Origin: an uncultured Burkholderiales bacterium
Lineage (GTDB): Bacteria > Pseudomonadota > Gammaproteobacteria > Burkholderiales > Burkholderiaceae_E
DNA length: 17,961 bases
Assembly: GCA_903898725.1 (NCBI GenBank)
Contig: CAIUGQ010000034.1
Span: 1-17,961, forward strand
Direction of reading: 5' to 3'
Shown piece by piece: positions 17,379 through 17,961 of the stretch. The position numbers and the translations under genes were made by a program. The stretch's first letter is position 1. Each line of letters begins with the position of its first letter. The notes under the pieces are model-generated. The model was not told the origin of the DNA. It was given only the letters and a program-made list of their open reading frames with translations, and made no database searches.

Positions 17379-17423
17379 CCGAGGGTATGCTCCCAGCGCG
17401 TCGGCCTCCGACGACGCACCCTC

Positions 17424-17429
17424 AGGGAG
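17424..17429 (+). promoter_or_regulatory. Ribosome binding site that sets the TTG start of the hydrolase
   Basis: AGGGAG lies seven bases before TTG at 17437. No ATG or GTG in this frame lies near the expected start of the family, so this site decides the start. Confidence 0.55.
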
Positions 17430-17436
17430 CCCGCCG

Positions 17437-17961
17437 TTGGACGAACCGATCGAGATCGAGACCGGACCGCAGCCGTCCGCCAGCGTCATCGTCCTTCATG
17501 GGCTGGGTGCCGACGGAACGGATTTTGTCCCCGTCTGCCAGGCACTCGACCTGAGCAGGGTGGGGGGGGCTGTCCGCTACGTGCTCCCCCACGCCCCCTT
17601 GCGGTCGGTGACGGTGAACGGCGGGCACGTGATGCGGGCCTGGTACGACATCGCCCCGCCCCGTGCGGACGGGACGCGGCCCGAGGACGCAGCCGGTCTG
17701 AACGCCTCCCGGGCGATGGTGGACGCGCTGATCGCCAGCGAGCAGGCGCGGGGCATCCCCTCACGACGCATCGTCATCGCCGGGTTCTCGCAAGGCTGCG
17801 CGATGGCGCTGATGGTCGGTGTACGGCACCCGCAGCGCCTCGCCGGCATCGCGGGGATGTCAGGCTATCTCCCGCTGGCCAGCACCACCGCGGCCGCGGC
17901 CGCGCCGGCGAATCGCGACACTCCGATCTTCCTGGCCCACGGGCTCAATGACTCGGTCGTA
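17437..17961 (+). CDS. Phospholipase/carboxylesterase-family alpha/beta hydrolase, 5' part (runs off the window)
   Basis: Serine hydrolase of the small carboxylesterase family (Abhydrolase_2 type, about 220 residues); 175 codons are present. After TTG the chain reads EPIEIETG, then LHGLGADGTDF (20-30) with the oxyanion-hole strand, PHAPLRSVTVNGG (51-63), AWYDI (68-72), the nucleophile elbow GFSQG with Ser118 (116-120), GMSGYLP (140-146) and HGLNDSVV with Asp172. The catalytic His lies beyond the window. Cytoplasmic, with no signal peptide; acts on short carboxylic esters, true substrate unknown. A run of eight G (17562-17569) falls in codons 42-45, and the frame is consistent across it. Probably unrelated to the terpene cluster, though an esterase could release alcohols from terpenyl esters. 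Confidence 0.85.
   Translation, partial: MDEPIEIETGPQPSASVIVLHGLGADGTDFVPVCQALDLSRVGGAVRYVLPHAPLRSVTVNGGHVMRAWYDIAPPRADGTRPEDAAGLNASRAMVDALIASEQARGIPSRRIVIAGFSQGCAMALMVGVRHPQRLAGIAGMSGYLPLASTTAAAAAPANRDTPIFLAHGLNDSVV

Noticed and set aside
17386..17391. TATGCT as a -10 box for the hydrolase gene
   Set aside because: No acceptable -35 sequence at 15-19 bases upstream; kept out of the features.

Overview
The window is about 70% G+C and almost fully coding. It looks like a chromosomal segment of a high-GC Beta- or Gammaproteobacterium: gene content resembles the Pseudomonas atu (acyclic terpene utilisation) cluster, and a BcsE-like gene is a family I know from those two classes. I see no tRNA, rRNA, insertion sequence, CRISPR array or prophage gene.

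Left arm (1-8252, minus strand, read right to left): an SDR of the PECR/DECR type, the carboxyltransferase (AtuC-like) and biotin-carrier/biotin carboxylase (AtuF-like) subunits of an acyl-CoA carboxylase with a citronellyl-CoA dehydrogenase-like protein (AtuD-like) between them, a second acyl-CoA dehydrogenase, a PaaG-type crotonase, and the first 145 codons of an MFS transporter. Gaps are -4 to 80 bp, so this is probably one operon. The carboxyltransferase has Gly where methylcrotonyl-CoA carboxylase has a Phe that limits acyl length; this is the best evidence that the substrate is geranyl-CoA-like.

Centre (8253-8457): a divergent control region with a good sigma70 promoter (TTGACG-N16-TATACT) reading into a TetR gene. 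A 15-bp imperfect palindrome sits on the end of the -10 box, a probable autoregulatory operator.

Right arm (8458-15561, plus strand): TetR regulator, AtuA, a MaoC-type hydratase 2, an MFE-2-type 3-hydroxyacyl-CoA dehydrogenase, an HMG-CoA-synthase-fold protein fused to a zinc-ribbon/OB (DUF35) domain but lacking the catalytic Cys and His, and an SCP2-type thiolase with an intact active site. With the acyl-CoA dehydrogenases of the left arm these make a full turn of beta-oxidation in the style of peroxisomes. Inference: the left arm oxidises and carboxylates a beta-methyl-branched isoprenoid acyl-CoA, and the right arm shortens the products. No acyl-CoA synthetase and no HMG-CoA-lyase-like gene is in the window, so activation and the C-C cleavage step must be encoded elsewhere or done differently.

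Far right (15562-17961): a 213-bp gap with three strong GC-only hairpins, then a BcsE-like gene (cellulose/c-di-GMP family) with no other bcs gene nearby, and the 5' part of a serine carboxylesterase starting at TTG.
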